Positions 42,558 to 50,614 are shown, numbered from the stretch's first letter. The stretch: DNA of 56,008 nucleotides from an uncultured Eubacteriales bacterium (GCA_902765305.1 CACWZI010000005.1:1-56008); one strand, 5' to 3'. The notes: generated by a model not told the origin, from the sequence alone. Made by a program: numbers and translations.

Positions 42558-43268
42558 ATGCAGTTGGATACCCTGTGGCAATTCATGCAGGTGGATATGG
42601 AGGCCGACGGCTTCGAGGCGAAAATGCGCCAGTCGGCCAATCGCCAGAAGCTGCTGAAGCAGCGCGATTTCCTGAGGGATCAGCAGGCGAACATGAAGAA
42701 GCTTGAGAACGACGTGGCCGTCATGCAGGACAGGCTCGAGGCCGTGCAGGATGAAGCCGAACGGCTGGAGAAGGTATTGGCGTCGCTCTCCGAGGAGCTG
42801 GAGAACAACCCGCCTAAGACCCCCGAGGACGTGCAGAAGCAGTCCGAGGCGGTGCGCAAGCTGCTGGATACCCTTTCCCGCTACGAGCAGGAGCTCTCCA
42901 AGATGCGCAAGGACGCGGACACCAAGGACCGCCAGCAGAAGGAGATCCGCGTGCGCGCGGCCAAGACCAAGCTGGAGTTCGACCAGCTGAAGGTGGCCTA
43001 CGACAAGGAATTCAAGGAGGACACCGCCAAGCTGCAGACCATGCGGGCGAAGACGGAGCAGGAGGCCAAGAAGGTGGATCCGAAGCTGCTGGCCAAGTAC
43101 CGCAGCATCAAGCAGCACTGCACGCCGCCGATGGCAAAGCTCATCAACAACCAGTGCAGCGGCTGCTTCATGTCGCTGCCCAGCGCAACGCTTCTGGACA
43201 TCCGCAGCGGCGACAGGATCGTGGAGTGCGACAACTGCGGTCGCATACTCTACGACACCGGGGAATAA
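42558..43268 (+). CDS. Coiled-coil protein with C4-type zinc ribbon
   Basis: A 236-residue protein. Residues 1-175 are a long heptad-patterned coiled coil (RDQQANMKKLENDVAVMQDRLEAV in style), and the C-terminus is a zinc ribbon with CSGC and CDNC pairs 20 residues or so apart. The architecture matches the family of predicted nucleic-acid-binding zinc-ribbon proteins encoded next to nif3 in many Bacteria. The cellular role is not settled. GGAGGG lies 7 nt before ATG 42558. It is the last gene before rnpB. Confidence 0.85.
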   Translation: MQLDTLWQFMQVDMEADGFEAKMRQSANRQKLLKQRDFLRDQQANMKKLENDVAVMQDRLEAVQDEAERLEKVLASLSEELENNPPKTPEDVQKQSEAVRKLLDTLSRYEQELSKMRKDADTKDRQQKEIRVRAAKTKLEFDQLKVAYDKEFKEDTAKLQTMRAKTEQEAKKVDPKLLAKYRSIKQHCTPPMAKLINNQCSGCFMSLPSATLLDIRSGDRIVECDNCGRILYDTGE

Positions 43269-43286
43269 ATTCCCATCAAATCGGCT

Positions 43287-43292
43287 TATAAT
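43287..43292 (+). promoter_or_regulatory. -10 box of rnpB
   Basis: Perfect TATAAT placed 5-7 nt before the expected rnpB 5' end. The -35 region is poor, so part of the expression may come from read-through. Confidence 0.5.
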
Positions 43293-43296
43293 TGTG

Positions 43297-43686
43297 AGGG
43301 CGCCAGACGATCGCATGCGCCACGGCGCATGAGGAAAGTCCGAGCACCACAGGGCAGGGTGCCGGTTAACTGCCGGTGAAGGCGACTTCAAGGAAAGTGC
43401 AACAGAGATATACCGCGTAAAAACGGGCTTGCCCTCTGACAGGTCCGCCCTTCGGGGACGCAAGGATGGAAAGGCGAGGTAAGAGCTCACCCGCGGCTTG
43501 GCGACTTGTCCGCGCTGTAAACCCCACCTGGTGCAAGATTGATAGGGAAGCATGGGCGGCAATCCCTCGGGGTTCCGACCGGCGGCGGCCCGTCGCGCTT
43601 CCGGGTAATCGCTTGAGCCTGCTGGCAACTGCAGGCCCAGACAGATGATCGTCCAATACAGAACTCGGCTTACAGACGCCGCTCAC
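43297..43686 (+). ncRNA. rnpB: RNase P RNA (bacterial type A)
   Basis: The catalytic RNA that matures tRNA 5' ends. The conserved core is unmistakable: GAGGAAAGTCCGAGCACCAC near the 5' end (P4 5' half region), GGGTGCCGG..AACTGCCGG, CCGCGTAAAAACGGG, AAGGATGGAAAGGCGAGGTAAGAGCTCACC in style, GCAAGATTGATAGG, and GGCTTACAGACG near the 3' end. The 5' GAGGGCG can pair with the 3' CGCCGCTC as helix P1. Ends are set by P1 and the -10 box and may be off by a few bases. Length of about 390 nt is normal. Confidence 0.96.
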
Positions 43687-43698
43687 AATTATCAATAA

Positions 43699-43743
43699 AA
43701 CGCCCCCTCTGAGTTGCGAATATCGCAAATCATAGGGGGCGTT
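43699..43743. terminator. rnpB / RuvX-DUF1292 terminator
   Basis: AACGCCCCCT (43699-43708) pairs with AGGGGGCGTT (43734-43743); an inner hairpin TTGCGA/TCGCAA (43714-43728) sits between. T-rich sequence follows on the plus side. It lies between rnpB and the convergent minus gene. Confidence 0.8.
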
Positions 43744-43753
43744 CAATGGGTTT

Positions 43754-44056
43754 TTATTCCCCTTCGTCCGCCTCGGCGATCTCCAGGTACTTTTCGAATA
43801 CCGCGTCCAGCTCGGCCTCGTCGTCCACGGTGGCGTAGACGTCGTTGCCCTCGTCGTCGGTCTCGATGCGCAGGATCACCAGCTCGTCCTCGCTGACATC
43901 CTCCATCGGGTCCAGCGGCACCAGGCAGATGTAGGGCTTGCCCTCGTGCTCCAGCGTCATCAGGTGCTCGAAGCGCACGGCGTTGCCGTCCTCGTCCACA
44001 AGCTCGACGACGTTTTCCTGTTCCATATCCAGATCACGGTTCATGTTCTCGCTCAT
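43754..44056 (-). CDS. yrzB: DUF1292 protein from internal start within the ruvX frame
   Basis: Alternative product of 100 residues beginning MSENMNRDLDMEQENVVELV, in frame with the fusion above. AAAAGGAG lies 8 nt before ATG 44056, as strong as any binding site in the window. Length and content equal a stand-alone YrzB/DUF1292 protein, normally co-transcribed with ireB and ruvX. Whether both fused and free forms exist cannot be told from sequence. Confidence 0.7.
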   Translation of the reverse strand: MSENMNRDLDMEQENVVELVDEDGNAVRFEHLMTLEHEGKPYICLVPLDPMEDVSEDELVILRIETDDEGNDVYATVDDEAELDAVFEKYLEIAEADEGE

Positions 44057-44509
44057 ATGCCATACTCCTTTTAGATAGATTTTGTTCCGTTCCTCTTCGC
44101 GCCAGCCGCCGGCATCCATGAAGCTCTGCAGGATGTAGGTGGCGGCCAGCTGGTCGATATAGGCCTTGCGCTTTGACCGGCGCACCTCGGCCTCCAGCAG
44201 CACGCTTCGGGCCTGTTTGGTGGTCAGACGCTCGTCCTGAAAGCGAATCTGTAATCCCTTGCCTTCCAGGTATTGGGCGAAGGCCCGTGCGTGCTGCGCC
44301 TGAATGCCGGCGCTGCCGTCCATGTTCAGGGGCAAACCGCACAGAACACGGTCGGTTTCGTACTGCCGGCACAGTTCCAGAACGCGGTCGGCATCCTTCT
44401 CAAAGCCCTTGGTCCAGATGGTCTCCACCGCCTGGGCCGTCAGGTTCAGCGGGTCGGTGACGGCCACGCCCGTGCGCTTGTCGCCGATGTCCAGGCAGAT
44501 CACCCGCAT
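43754..44509 (-). CDS. ruvX: RuvX/YqgF Holliday-junction resolvase-like protein fused to DUF1292 (YrzB)
   Basis: A single 251-codon frame. Residues 1-145 are a complete RuvX (RNase H fold: CLDIGDKRTGVAVTDP, VLCGLPLNMDG, FQDERLTTKQA, DQLAATYILQSFM). This family processes pre-16S rRNA 5' ends and has been called a Holliday-junction resolvase. Residues 152-251 are a DUF1292 protein (VVELVDEDGNAVRFEHLMTL...), acidic, unknown function. No stop codon separates them. The joint (RNKIYLKGVW) is encoded by DNA that reads as AAAAGGAG plus 8 nt plus ATG (44056), a perfect internal start. The DUF1292 protein may therefore also be made alone. In Bacillus these are separate adjacent genes. Confidence 0.88.
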   Translation of the reverse strand: MRVICLDIGDKRTGVAVTDPLNLTAQAVETIWTKGFEKDADRVLELCRQYETDRVLCGLPLNMDGSAGIQAQHARAFAQYLEGKGLQIRFQDERLTTKQARSVLLEAEVRRSKRKAYIDQLAATYILQSFMDAGGWREEERNKIYLKGVWHMSENMNRDLDMEQENVVELVDEDGNAVRFEHLMTLEHEGKPYICLVPLDPMEDVSEDELVILRIETDDEGNDVYATVDDEAELDAVFEKYLEIAEADEGE

Positions 44510-44513
44510 GGCA

Positions 44514-45458
44514 TTACACCACCTTTATGCAAAACTGGGGGCATTCCCTGGCGCAGTAGCCGCAGAACACGCACTTTTCCTGGTCTACGACGGCATGCCC
44601 GTCGACGATCGTGATGGCGTGCTGCCGGCACCGGGCGGCGCAGCGGCCGCAGCCCTCGCACCAGTCGTGCACCATCATGCGCCGCTGCCTGTGGCGCAAG
44701 GCCTCCAGCCGATCGGAGACATCCTCGACGCCGTCGAAGAAGGCCACGTTGGCGTCGATCTCCTGCCGGGTCTGCATGCCCAGGGCCACGGCGTCCAGCA
44801 GCGGGCTTTCCACCGCGTATTTAAGCGCTTCGCCGCTATTCTGGATCAGGTGCCCGCCGCCCAGCGGCTTCATGGCGAATATGCCGATGCCCCGGGCGCG
44901 GGCGGCGGCGATGGCGGCTTCCATGTCCTGGCGGGTGCCGTCCTGTATGCCGATGCCCCCCACGTTGATCAGCGGGTGGATGACGTCGATCATGTCAAAG
45001 CGCGGCGCGGCCCTGACGCAGGCGCAGAAGTGGGTGCTGACGCCCACTGCGCCGATGTGGCCCCTGTCACGCTGCTCCGCCAGGTAGACGAGGGCCTCCT
45101 CGTGGCCCCGAAGCGTGTAGAGCGATTCCTGCTCGTGGAGCATGAACAGGTCGATGTAATCCCGTCCCACCCCTTTGAAGGCCCGCTCCAGCGCGGCCCG
45201 GGCCGTCTGGCGGTCGTAGCAGTAGGCCTTGGTGCTGATCACATAGTCCGGCGCGTCCTTCAGCGCCAGGCGGATGTGGGGATAGGTGCCGTAGAGGTCG
45301 GCGGTGTCGAGGAAGCGCACGCCCCGTTCGTAGGCGTAGACCAGAAGGTCGGCGCCCTCCCGGGGCGACAGGTTGCATTGCAGCGGCGACATGGTCAGCG
45401 TGCCATAGCACAGCCGGGAGACCGTCAGGGCGCTGCGCCCCAGCGCGCGCGTCTGCAT
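44514..45458 (-). CDS. Aldo/keto reductase with two C-terminal 4Fe-4S motifs
   Basis: A 314-residue protein. The AKR barrel opens LGRSALTVSRLCYGTLTMSP and has FLDTADLYGTYPHI (catalytic Asp/Tyr region), YVISTKAYCYD (Lys) and IDLFMLHEQES (His). VGVSTHF and IFAMKPLGGGHL follow. The C-terminus is a dicluster ferredoxin domain: CEGCGRCAARC and CVFCGYCAREC, each CxxCxxCxxxC followed by a Pro or polar residue. This AKR-ferredoxin type is common in anaerobes; electrons may be passed to or from ferredoxin. The substrate is unknown. It stops 4 nt before the ruvX start. Confidence 0.88.
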   Translation of the reverse strand: MQTRALGRSALTVSRLCYGTLTMSPLQCNLSPREGADLLVYAYERGVRFLDTADLYGTYPHIRLALKDAPDYVISTKAYCYDRQTARAALERAFKGVGRDYIDLFMLHEQESLYTLRGHEEALVYLAEQRDRGHIGAVGVSTHFCACVRAAPRFDMIDVIHPLINVGGIGIQDGTRQDMEAAIAAARARGIGIFAMKPLGGGHLIQNSGEALKYAVESPLLDAVALGMQTRQEIDANVAFFDGVEDVSDRLEALRHRQRRMMVHDWCEGCGRCAARCRQHAITIVDGHAVVDQEKCVFCGYCARECPQFCIKVV

Positions 45459-45500
45459 GGTTCGGTTGTTCCTTTCATTTTCAATGCCGGGAGTATGCCG

Positions 45501-45532
45501 CAGGGCTGGAAATAAGCATATTCCCAGCCCTG
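45501..45532. other. Intergenic hairpin between ireB and the reductase gene
   Basis: CAGGGCTGG (45501-45509) pairs with CCAGCCCTG (45524-45532), with partial pairing inside. It lacks a T-run on the minus strand. It could be a weak terminator or mRNA stabiliser that lowers expression of the downstream genes. Confidence 0.5.
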
Positions 45533-45568
45533 TCGACGTCCGGATGCGATGCTGTCAGCTACGGATGA

Positions 45569-45835
45569 TCAATCCTTGTCATGCTCATTGATATAGAAGC
45601 GCACAAACTCCTCCAACAGCTCGTCCCTCTCCAGCCTGCGGATCAGGGAACGGGCGTTGTTGTAGCTGGTTATGTAGGTGGGGTCTCCGGAGATGATATA
45701 GCCCACCATCTGCATGATCGGATCGTGGCCCTTGGCCTTCAGCGCCTGATAGACCACCTCGATGATCTCAGCCGCCGATTCCGGCGCGTCCGCGGGAATG
45801 CGAAAGTGCCTGGTTTCATCCATTCTGCTGTTCAT
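45569..45835 (-). CDS. ireB: IreB family regulatory phosphoprotein
   Basis: An 88-residue protein (formerly DUF965, YrzL). The family block HFRIPADAPESAAEIIEVVYQALKAKGHDPIMQMVGYIISGDPTYITSYNNARSLIRRLERDELLEE... is typical in order and length. In Enterococcus, IreB is a threonine-phosphorylated substrate of the PASTA kinase IreK that affects cephalosporin resistance. AAAGGCGG precedes the ATG. Its neighbours AI-2E and ruvX are those of Bacillus yrrI, yrzL and yrrK; alaS, which usually stands upstream, is not here. Confidence 0.92.
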   Translation of the reverse strand: MNSRMDETRHFRIPADAPESAAEIIEVVYQALKAKGHDPIMQMVGYIISGDPTYITSYNNARSLIRRLERDELLEEFVRFYINEHDKD

Positions 45836-45901
45836 AGTGCACCGCCTTTCGAGCGCGACAATTCACACTCAAATCCATTATAACACATAATGCCGAAAAG
45901 A

Positions 45902-46939
45902 TCAAATGTTTTCATATTTTTGAACAAAAATTCTAAATACCGTTCGAAGGGACATCATCACGGGCAGCGCCAGGAGCATGCCCACGACGCCGCCCAGCCG
46001 TGCCCCGGCAAAGATGCCCACCAGCACCGCTGCCGGGGAAAAGCCCGTGAGGCTGCCCATGATGCGCGGAGAGATCCAGGACCCGTCCAGCTGCTGCACG
46101 ACGATCAGCGCCAAAAGCGTCAGCGCCGCGCGCTGCCAGCTGTCTGACAGCGCGATGAACACCGCCGGCGCGCCGCCGATAAACGGCCCGAAGTAGGGGA
46201 TCATGTTGAGTATGCCGATGATCAGCCCCAGCGCCAGCGCATTTTCCAGGCCCACGAGGCTCATCGCCGCTACGGACAGCAGAGACACCGCCCCGGCCAC
46301 CAGCAGCTGCCCCTGCAGGTACAGTCGCAGCTCCCGGCAGACCGCGTTTCCCATGCGCACGGCGGTGGGTCGGCCTGCCTGGGGCAGCAGCAGCTCCAGA
46401 CGCAGCAGCAGTCGGTCCCGGTCACACAGGAAGAAAAAGGCCAGTACCGCAGCCATCGAAACCTGTCCGATGCCGTCCGCCAGATTGACCGCCAGGCTGA
46501 TCGTGCTTCCCGCGAGCCCCGAGAGCTGACTGAGCAGGCCGGAGGCATCCAACTCCGGCAGGGCGAGGGCGGGCATGCGTGCCTGGAGCCATTGGCGCAG
46601 AACCCCCATCCAGTCGGCGATGCGCTGGACGGAGTCCGGCAGCGCCTGCATAAGCGCCGTTAGCTGCCCAACTACCGGGGGCAGCAACAGCCACAGCAGT
46701 CCGCCCACCGCCGCGCCGACGGACAGCAATGCCGCCAGTGCCGACGCGGGGCGGGGGAGCTTGTTTTCGTAGAGGCGGGCGATGGGTATCACCGTGAAGC
46801 ACAGCATGGCCGCGCCCAGCGTCAACCCGCCCACCTGCAACAGCAGCCCGCGAAGCGCAAAGCATAGCCCCGCGATCGCAAGAACGACGCCGCCGGTGAG
46901 CAGCTGCCGCCGGGTGGGCGGCTCAAGCCTCAGCTGCAT
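45902..46939 (-). CDS. AI-2E family transporter
   Basis: A 345-residue protein of the YrrI/PerM type with about eight transmembrane helices. The N-terminal pair, the amphipathic middle region (ALMQALPDSVQRIADWMGVLRQWL), and the family motif near the C-terminus, NMIPYFGPFIGGAPAVFIAL with ISPRIMGSLTGFSPAAVLVGIFAGARLGG, are clear. Members export AI-2-like or other solutes, or act in ion/proton exchange. Strong GGGAGGGG precedes the ATG. It is co-directional with IreB and follows the YtxH-like gene by 33 nt. Confidence 0.88.
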   Translation of the reverse strand: MQLRLEPPTRRQLLTGGVVLAIAGLCFALRGLLLQVGGLTLGAAMLCFTVIPIARLYENKLPRPASALAALLSVGAAVGGLLWLLLPPVVGQLTALMQALPDSVQRIADWMGVLRQWLQARMPALALPELDASGLLSQLSGLAGSTISLAVNLADGIGQVSMAAVLAFFFLCDRDRLLLRLELLLPQAGRPTAVRMGNAVCRELRLYLQGQLLVAGAVSLLSVAAMSLVGLENALALGLIIGILNMIPYFGPFIGGAPAVFIALSDSWQRAALTLLALIVVQQLDGSWISPRIMGSLTGFSPAAVLVGIFAGARLGGVVGMLLALPVMMSLRTVFRIFVQKYENI

Positions 46940-46972
46940 GGAAATCCCCTCCCGATGTTTACTGTCGTCCGG

Positions 46973-47143
46973 CTACAGCTTTCGCGCGAGGTCGTCAGCC
47001 TTGTCAGAGATCCAGCTGCCCGTCTGGCGGGCCTTCTGGTTCCAACGCTTCTCCGTCTGCCAGTTCATGATGCCGAACACCGTCGCCGCCGATCCGCCGA
47101 TCAGCATGCCTGTGATCAGGCCCTTCATCAATCCACCCTTCAT
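46973..47143 (-). CDS. Small YtxH-like membrane protein
   Basis: A 56-residue protein: MKGGLMKGLITGMLIGGSAA, then a charged segment TEKRWNQKARQTGSWISDKADDLARKL. One glycine-rich hydrophobic helix followed by an amphipathic charged helix is the layout of YtxH-type envelope stress proteins. Strong GGAGGAGGG precedes ATG 47143, better than most in the window. It lies on the same strand and partly inside the end of the PRC-barrel frame, overlapping it by 140 nt in another frame. AI-2E follows. Confidence 0.72.
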   Translation of the reverse strand: MKGGLMKGLITGMLIGGSAATVFGIMNWQTEKRWNQKARQTGSWISDKADDLARKL

Positions 47144-47594
47144 GCGCTCCCTCCTCCCTCGTTGCTTCCGGGAGATCGATCACGACCTCGCCGTTGTCCG
47201 GATTCACGGTGTAGCGCGTGACGCGCTGCCGCCGGTGGGACAGATCCTCCCAGAGGCCGGAGGAGAGCTCCAGGGCGCGGACGGCGAAGCTCAGCTCGTC
47301 GATTTCCGCGCCGGTGATGGCCCCCATCCTGCGCCCGTCGGTAGACACGGCCCGCTTCAGCAATGGCTTTGACCGCATGGGCCGGCGCTTGCCGCTGTCC
47401 TCGGCCATGACGGCCACATCGCCCAGCATTTCAAGGCTTTCCGACGGTATGAACCGCGTGCCCAGCAGCCCGGCGCCGACCCATATGCCTGACAGCTGCT
47501 TGAGATCCCCGGTCAGCTCGGCCTGTAAAACCCGGCCGATCCTGTGGCTGCCGCAGATCACGCTCATCCCCGTCAGGGAACGCAGCTTTCGCAT
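47004..47594 (-). CDS. PRC-barrel domain protein (YrrD-like), C-terminus overlapping the next gene
   Basis: A 196-residue frame. The first 145 residues form two PRC-barrel units: MRKLRSLTGMSVICGSHRIGRVLQAELT, then MLGDVAVMAEDSG and a second half with VRALELSSGLWEDL and VTRYTVNPDNGEVVID. Residues about 151-196 are an odd Asp/His/Arg/Gly/Pro-rich tail that is simply another frame of the YtxH-like gene, so it is probably not selected as protein. I infer that an ancestral stop near 47150 was lost. GGAGG lies 8 nt before ATG 47594. It is the first gene of the minus cluster. Confidence 0.75.
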   Translation of the reverse strand: MRKLRSLTGMSVICGSHRIGRVLQAELTGDLKQLSGIWVGAGLLGTRFIPSESLEMLGDVAVMAEDSGKRRPMRSKPLLKRAVSTDGRRMGAITGAEIDELSFAVRALELSSGLWEDLSHRRQRVTRYTVNPDNGEVVIDLPEATREEGAHEGWIDEGPDHRHADRRIGGDGVRHHELADGEALEPEGPPDGQLDL

Positions 47595-47688
47595 GTGCGT
47601 CGCCTCCGTTTTCATCGCGTTCCGGCACGCCTATTATTGACTGGCGGCGCGAGTTGCTTTCGCGGCAATTTTTGTCGGCGCAGGTGCA

Positions 47689-47717
47689 TTGCCGTTTTGC
47701 GCACGCTGTGTTATAAT
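47689..47717 (+). promoter_or_regulatory. Candidate sigma-A promoter upstream of the second two-component pair
   Basis: TTGCCG (47689-47694), 17 nt, TATAAT (47712-47717). A second -35-like TTGACA is at 47815-47820 with CATAAC 17 nt later (47838-47843). Either could read the regulator gene at 47865. Confidence 0.55.
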
Positions 47718-47864
47718 CAAAAGTGGATGTTTTTGCTGACAAAATAATGATATGCACACGCTCACTGGGATATAACCCTATATTTCTTTTCCTGTCGACT
47801 GATTGGACACAGTTTTGACAAATTTCTTTGGTAAATTCATAACGGTTCCGAAGGAGGTTTGCAT

Positions 47865-48581
47865 ATGGAAGAGATTCGCAGCGGCTACAAGATATTGGTT
47901 GCCGATGATGATACAAATGTACATCAGTCGTTGAACGCCTATTTCCGTCGCGAGGGTTATCAGATGATCTCCACCTATGACGGCATACAGGCCCTGGAGC
48001 AGGTCAGGCGGACGCGGCCGGACATCGTCATACTGGACATCATGATGCCCGGCATGGACGGGCTGATGCTGTGCCGGGAAATTCGCAAGGAGACCAATAT
48101 TCCCATCATCATGCTCACGGCGAAGGGCGAGGAATTCGACAAGCTGCTGGGCCTTGAGATGGGCGCGGACGACTACATCACCAAGCCCTTCAGCCCCAGG
48201 GAGGTGCTGGCGCGGGTGAAGGCAGTGCTGCGTCGCATGCACGAGCTGAACCCGGAGGACAAGTCGGCCCATCTGGTGGTGGGCAACCTGGATATCGACA
48301 TGAACGCCTTCACCGTCAAGCTGAACGGCCAGCAGGTGCCCTGTACCCCCAAGGAGACGGAGATCCTATGGACGCTGGCCAGCAACCCGGGCATGGTGTT
48401 CAGTCGGGAGCATCTGCTGCAGAGCATATGGGGCTACGACTTCCTGGGGGATACCCGGGCGGTGGACAGCCACATCAAGCGCATACGCGCCAAGCTGTGC
48501 AATCCCGACAACGACTGGGACATCCGGACCGTGTGGGGCATCGGCTATCGCTTTGAAGTGATCGACGGAAAGCAGAATTAG
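47865..48581 (+). CDS. OmpR/PhoB-family response regulator
   Basis: A 238-residue regulator. Receiver domain: LVADDDTNVHQ (acidic pocket), IVILDIMMPGMDG (phospho-Asp), IIMLTAKGEEFD (Thr) and YITKPFS (Lys). The DNA-binding winged helix contains VPCTPKETEILWTLASNPGMVFSREHLL and the recognition helix RAVDSHIKRIRAKL. The partner kinase begins 3 nt after its stop. Start 47865 has AAGGAGG upstream. Layout resembles PhoP/PhoR or ResD/ResE pairs; the signal is unknown. Confidence 0.93.
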   Translation: MEEIRSGYKILVADDDTNVHQSLNAYFRREGYQMISTYDGIQALEQVRRTRPDIVILDIMMPGMDGLMLCREIRKETNIPIIMLTAKGEEFDKLLGLEMGADDYITKPFSPREVLARVKAVLRRMHELNPEDKSAHLVVGNLDIDMNAFTVKLNGQQVPCTPKETEILWTLASNPGMVFSREHLLQSIWGYDFLGDTRAVDSHIKRIRAKLCNPDNDWDIRTVWGIGYRFEVIDGKQN

Positions 48582-48584
48582 CCC

Positions 48585-50477
48585 ATGACAAAGGGAAGAT
48601 ACGAGCGTCCCCTCAGCATTGGCACGAAGATGCTGATCAGCCACCTGGTGCTCTGCGTGGTGATCATCGTGCTGGCCAGCCTGCTCAGCTTTGTGCTCAC
48701 CGCGCAGTACATGAAGGAAACGCGGATGAAGGACCTGCTGGAGAAGGCCGAGCGCATCGCCGAGAGCAGCCGACAGATGCCGGAGGGGGAATATGTGCCC
48801 AGCTGGCGCACCGTGCGCACCTACGCCTATCTCACGGACGCGCAGGTCTTCTTTTTGGACGCCGATACCGAAGCGATCCGCATGAGCTGGTATCGCCCCG
48901 GGCCGGAGGACGACGCGCCAAAGGACAGCGCGATCAAGCCCCACCAGCGCCTGGACGATGTGGACGCCCCGAATCCCAGGAAGGCGCAAGAAGAGGAGGA
49001 GTATGAGAACAACGTCCAGTGGGTGGACGTCAAGGATACCATCGACCGGGAATTCGTGGCGCGGGTGCTGGCGGGGGAGAAGGTATCCGCCATGCGCCAC
49101 TTTGAATTTGCCCAGGAGAAGATCATATTCGCCGGCGCGCCGATACTGGACGAGGAAGGCGTGGTGCGCAGCGGCGTGATACTGGCCCAGCCGGTGACGG
49201 AGCTGAGCAGCCTGTCCAGGATGGTGGGCTACATGCTGGTGTTCGTGGTGAGCATCTCCCTGCTGCTCTCGGTGATCCTGGCGATGCAGCTGTCGAAGAT
49301 GCTGGTAAGCCCCATCAAGCGCATCACCCTCGCGGCCCGGCGCATGGAAAACGGCGTGTACGCCGAAAAGATAACCCAGCTTCCCGCCGACGAGATCGGC
49401 GAGCTTGGGCATGCGCTGAACAGCATGTCCGGAAGGCTTCTGGAGGTCATCGGCAACCTGCGCAGGGAGCGCGACCGCCTGGGCATGATCATCTCCGGCA
49501 TGAGCGAAGGCCTTTTTTCCATTGACAACCAGTGGCACATCAACCACGCGAACAGCGCGTTCCTGGAGCTGGCTGAGCTGGACGACGCCTCGCGGCTGCT
49601 GGACGGCGCGCCGCGGTTTGATTCCCTGGTGGCGATGCTCAGGCGCTGCATGGAAAGCGGCGAGGCAGAGACCATGGAATGGGAAAATCCCTCCCACCGT
49701 GTGATCCAGGCCACTGTCACCGCCCGACGGGACGACACCGGCGCGATCACGGGCGTGGTCTGCCTGATGCGCGACGTCTCGGAGGCCCAGCGGGTGGAGC
49801 AGCTGCGCCGGGAATACGTGGCCAACGTCTCCCACGAGCTGCGCACACCGCTGACCGGCATCCGGGGCATGGTGGAGCCGTTGATCGACGGCTGCTACGA
49901 CACCGAGGAGGAGCGTCTGGAGTGCTATCGCATCATCTGGAAGGAGACCATGCGCTTGGAGAAGCTGGTGGGCGAGATGCTGGATATGTCCCGCCTGCAG
50001 GACGGCCGGGTCCAGGTGGAGCTGGAGCCGCTGGAGCTGCCCGGCATACTGGAGGCTGCGGCCCGCGGCATGAAGCCCCTCGCCGAGGAGGCGGGGGTCG
50101 AGCTTTCGGTTTCGACGGACGGCACGAAGCTGGCCTGCCTGGGCAACGAGGACAGGATCACCCAGGTGCTGGTGATACTGATCGACAACGCCCTGAGCTT
50201 TACGCCCCGGGGCGGCAGCGTGACGGTGTTCGCGAGGGACGGCGGGGAAGAAGTCCTCGTCGGCGTCCGGGACACCGGCTGCGGCATCGAGCCCAAGGAC
50301 CTGCCGCTGATCTTCGAGCGCTTCTACAAGGTGGACAAGTCCCGCATGGGCACCGAGGGCACCGGCCTGGGCCTGTCCATTGCCAAGCTCCTGACCCAGT
50401 TGATGGGCGGCGACATCGCCGTCAAGAGCGAGGTGGGAGTGGGGTCGGAGTTTACGTTTACGTTGAGGAAGCGGTGA
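48585..50477 (+). CDS. Sensor histidine kinase with periplasmic domain, HAMP, PAS
   Basis: A 630-residue protein. Transmembrane helix 1 (ISHLVLCVVIIVLASLLSFVLT), an extracytoplasmic region of about 165 residues, transmembrane helix 2 (VGYMLVFVVSISLLLSVILAM), HAMP, a PAS domain (MSEGLFSIDNQWHINHANSAFLEL) and HisKA (His in VANVSHELRTPLTGIRG) follow in order. The HATPase domain has LIDNALSFTPRGGS, DTGCGIEPKDLPLIFERFYKVDK and GTGLGLSIAKLL. This is the full PhoR-like layout. It is encoded in an operon with its regulator. It ends before an AT-rich island. Confidence 0.93.
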   Translation: MTKGRYERPLSIGTKMLISHLVLCVVIIVLASLLSFVLTAQYMKETRMKDLLEKAERIAESSRQMPEGEYVPSWRTVRTYAYLTDAQVFFLDADTEAIRMSWYRPGPEDDAPKDSAIKPHQRLDDVDAPNPRKAQEEEEYENNVQWVDVKDTIDREFVARVLAGEKVSAMRHFEFAQEKIIFAGAPILDEEGVVRSGVILAQPVTELSSLSRMVGYMLVFVVSISLLLSVILAMQLSKMLVSPIKRITLAARRMENGVYAEKITQLPADEIGELGHALNSMSGRLLEVIGNLRRERDRLGMIISGMSEGLFSIDNQWHINHANSAFLELAELDDASRLLDGAPRFDSLVAMLRRCMESGEAETMEWENPSHRVIQATVTARRDDTGAITGVVCLMRDVSEAQRVEQLRREYVANVSHELRTPLTGIRGMVEPLIDGCYDTEEERLECYRIIWKETMRLEKLVGEMLDMSRLQDGRVQVELEPLELPGILEAAARGMKPLAEEAGVELSVSTDGTKLACLGNEDRITQVLVILIDNALSFTPRGGSVTVFARDGGEEVLVGVRDTGCGIEPKDLPLIFERFYKVDKSRMGTEGTGLGLSIAKLLTQLMGGDIAVKSEVGVGSEFTFTLRKR

Positions 50478-50562
50478 TAAGTGCTGGTCATCGCTCGTCC
50501 ATTCTGACATAAGTGCTTTCTTTGTCGCAGTTTAACATTTTTGGAATTATGACAAGCGCGTA

Positions 50563-50592
50563 TTGACATCTCCGAGCGAACCATCCTATAAT
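50563..50592 (+). promoter_or_regulatory. Consensus sigma-A promoter for the GNAT toxin-like pair
   Basis: TTGACA (50563-50568), 18 nt, TATAAT (50587-50592). Both boxes are perfect, 22 nt before the first start codon. Confidence 0.8.
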
Positions 50593-50614
50593 AACGGGGA
50601 AGAGAGGTGATTTT

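Noticed and set aside
47728-47748. Short frame MFLLTK upstream of the response regulator as a leader peptide
   Set aside because: Too short, no clear binding site and no associated attenuator.
48366-50510. A 714-codon open frame on the minus strand opposite the sensor kinase
   Set aside because: Antisense shadow; the plus strand encodes a full histidine kinase with all motifs.
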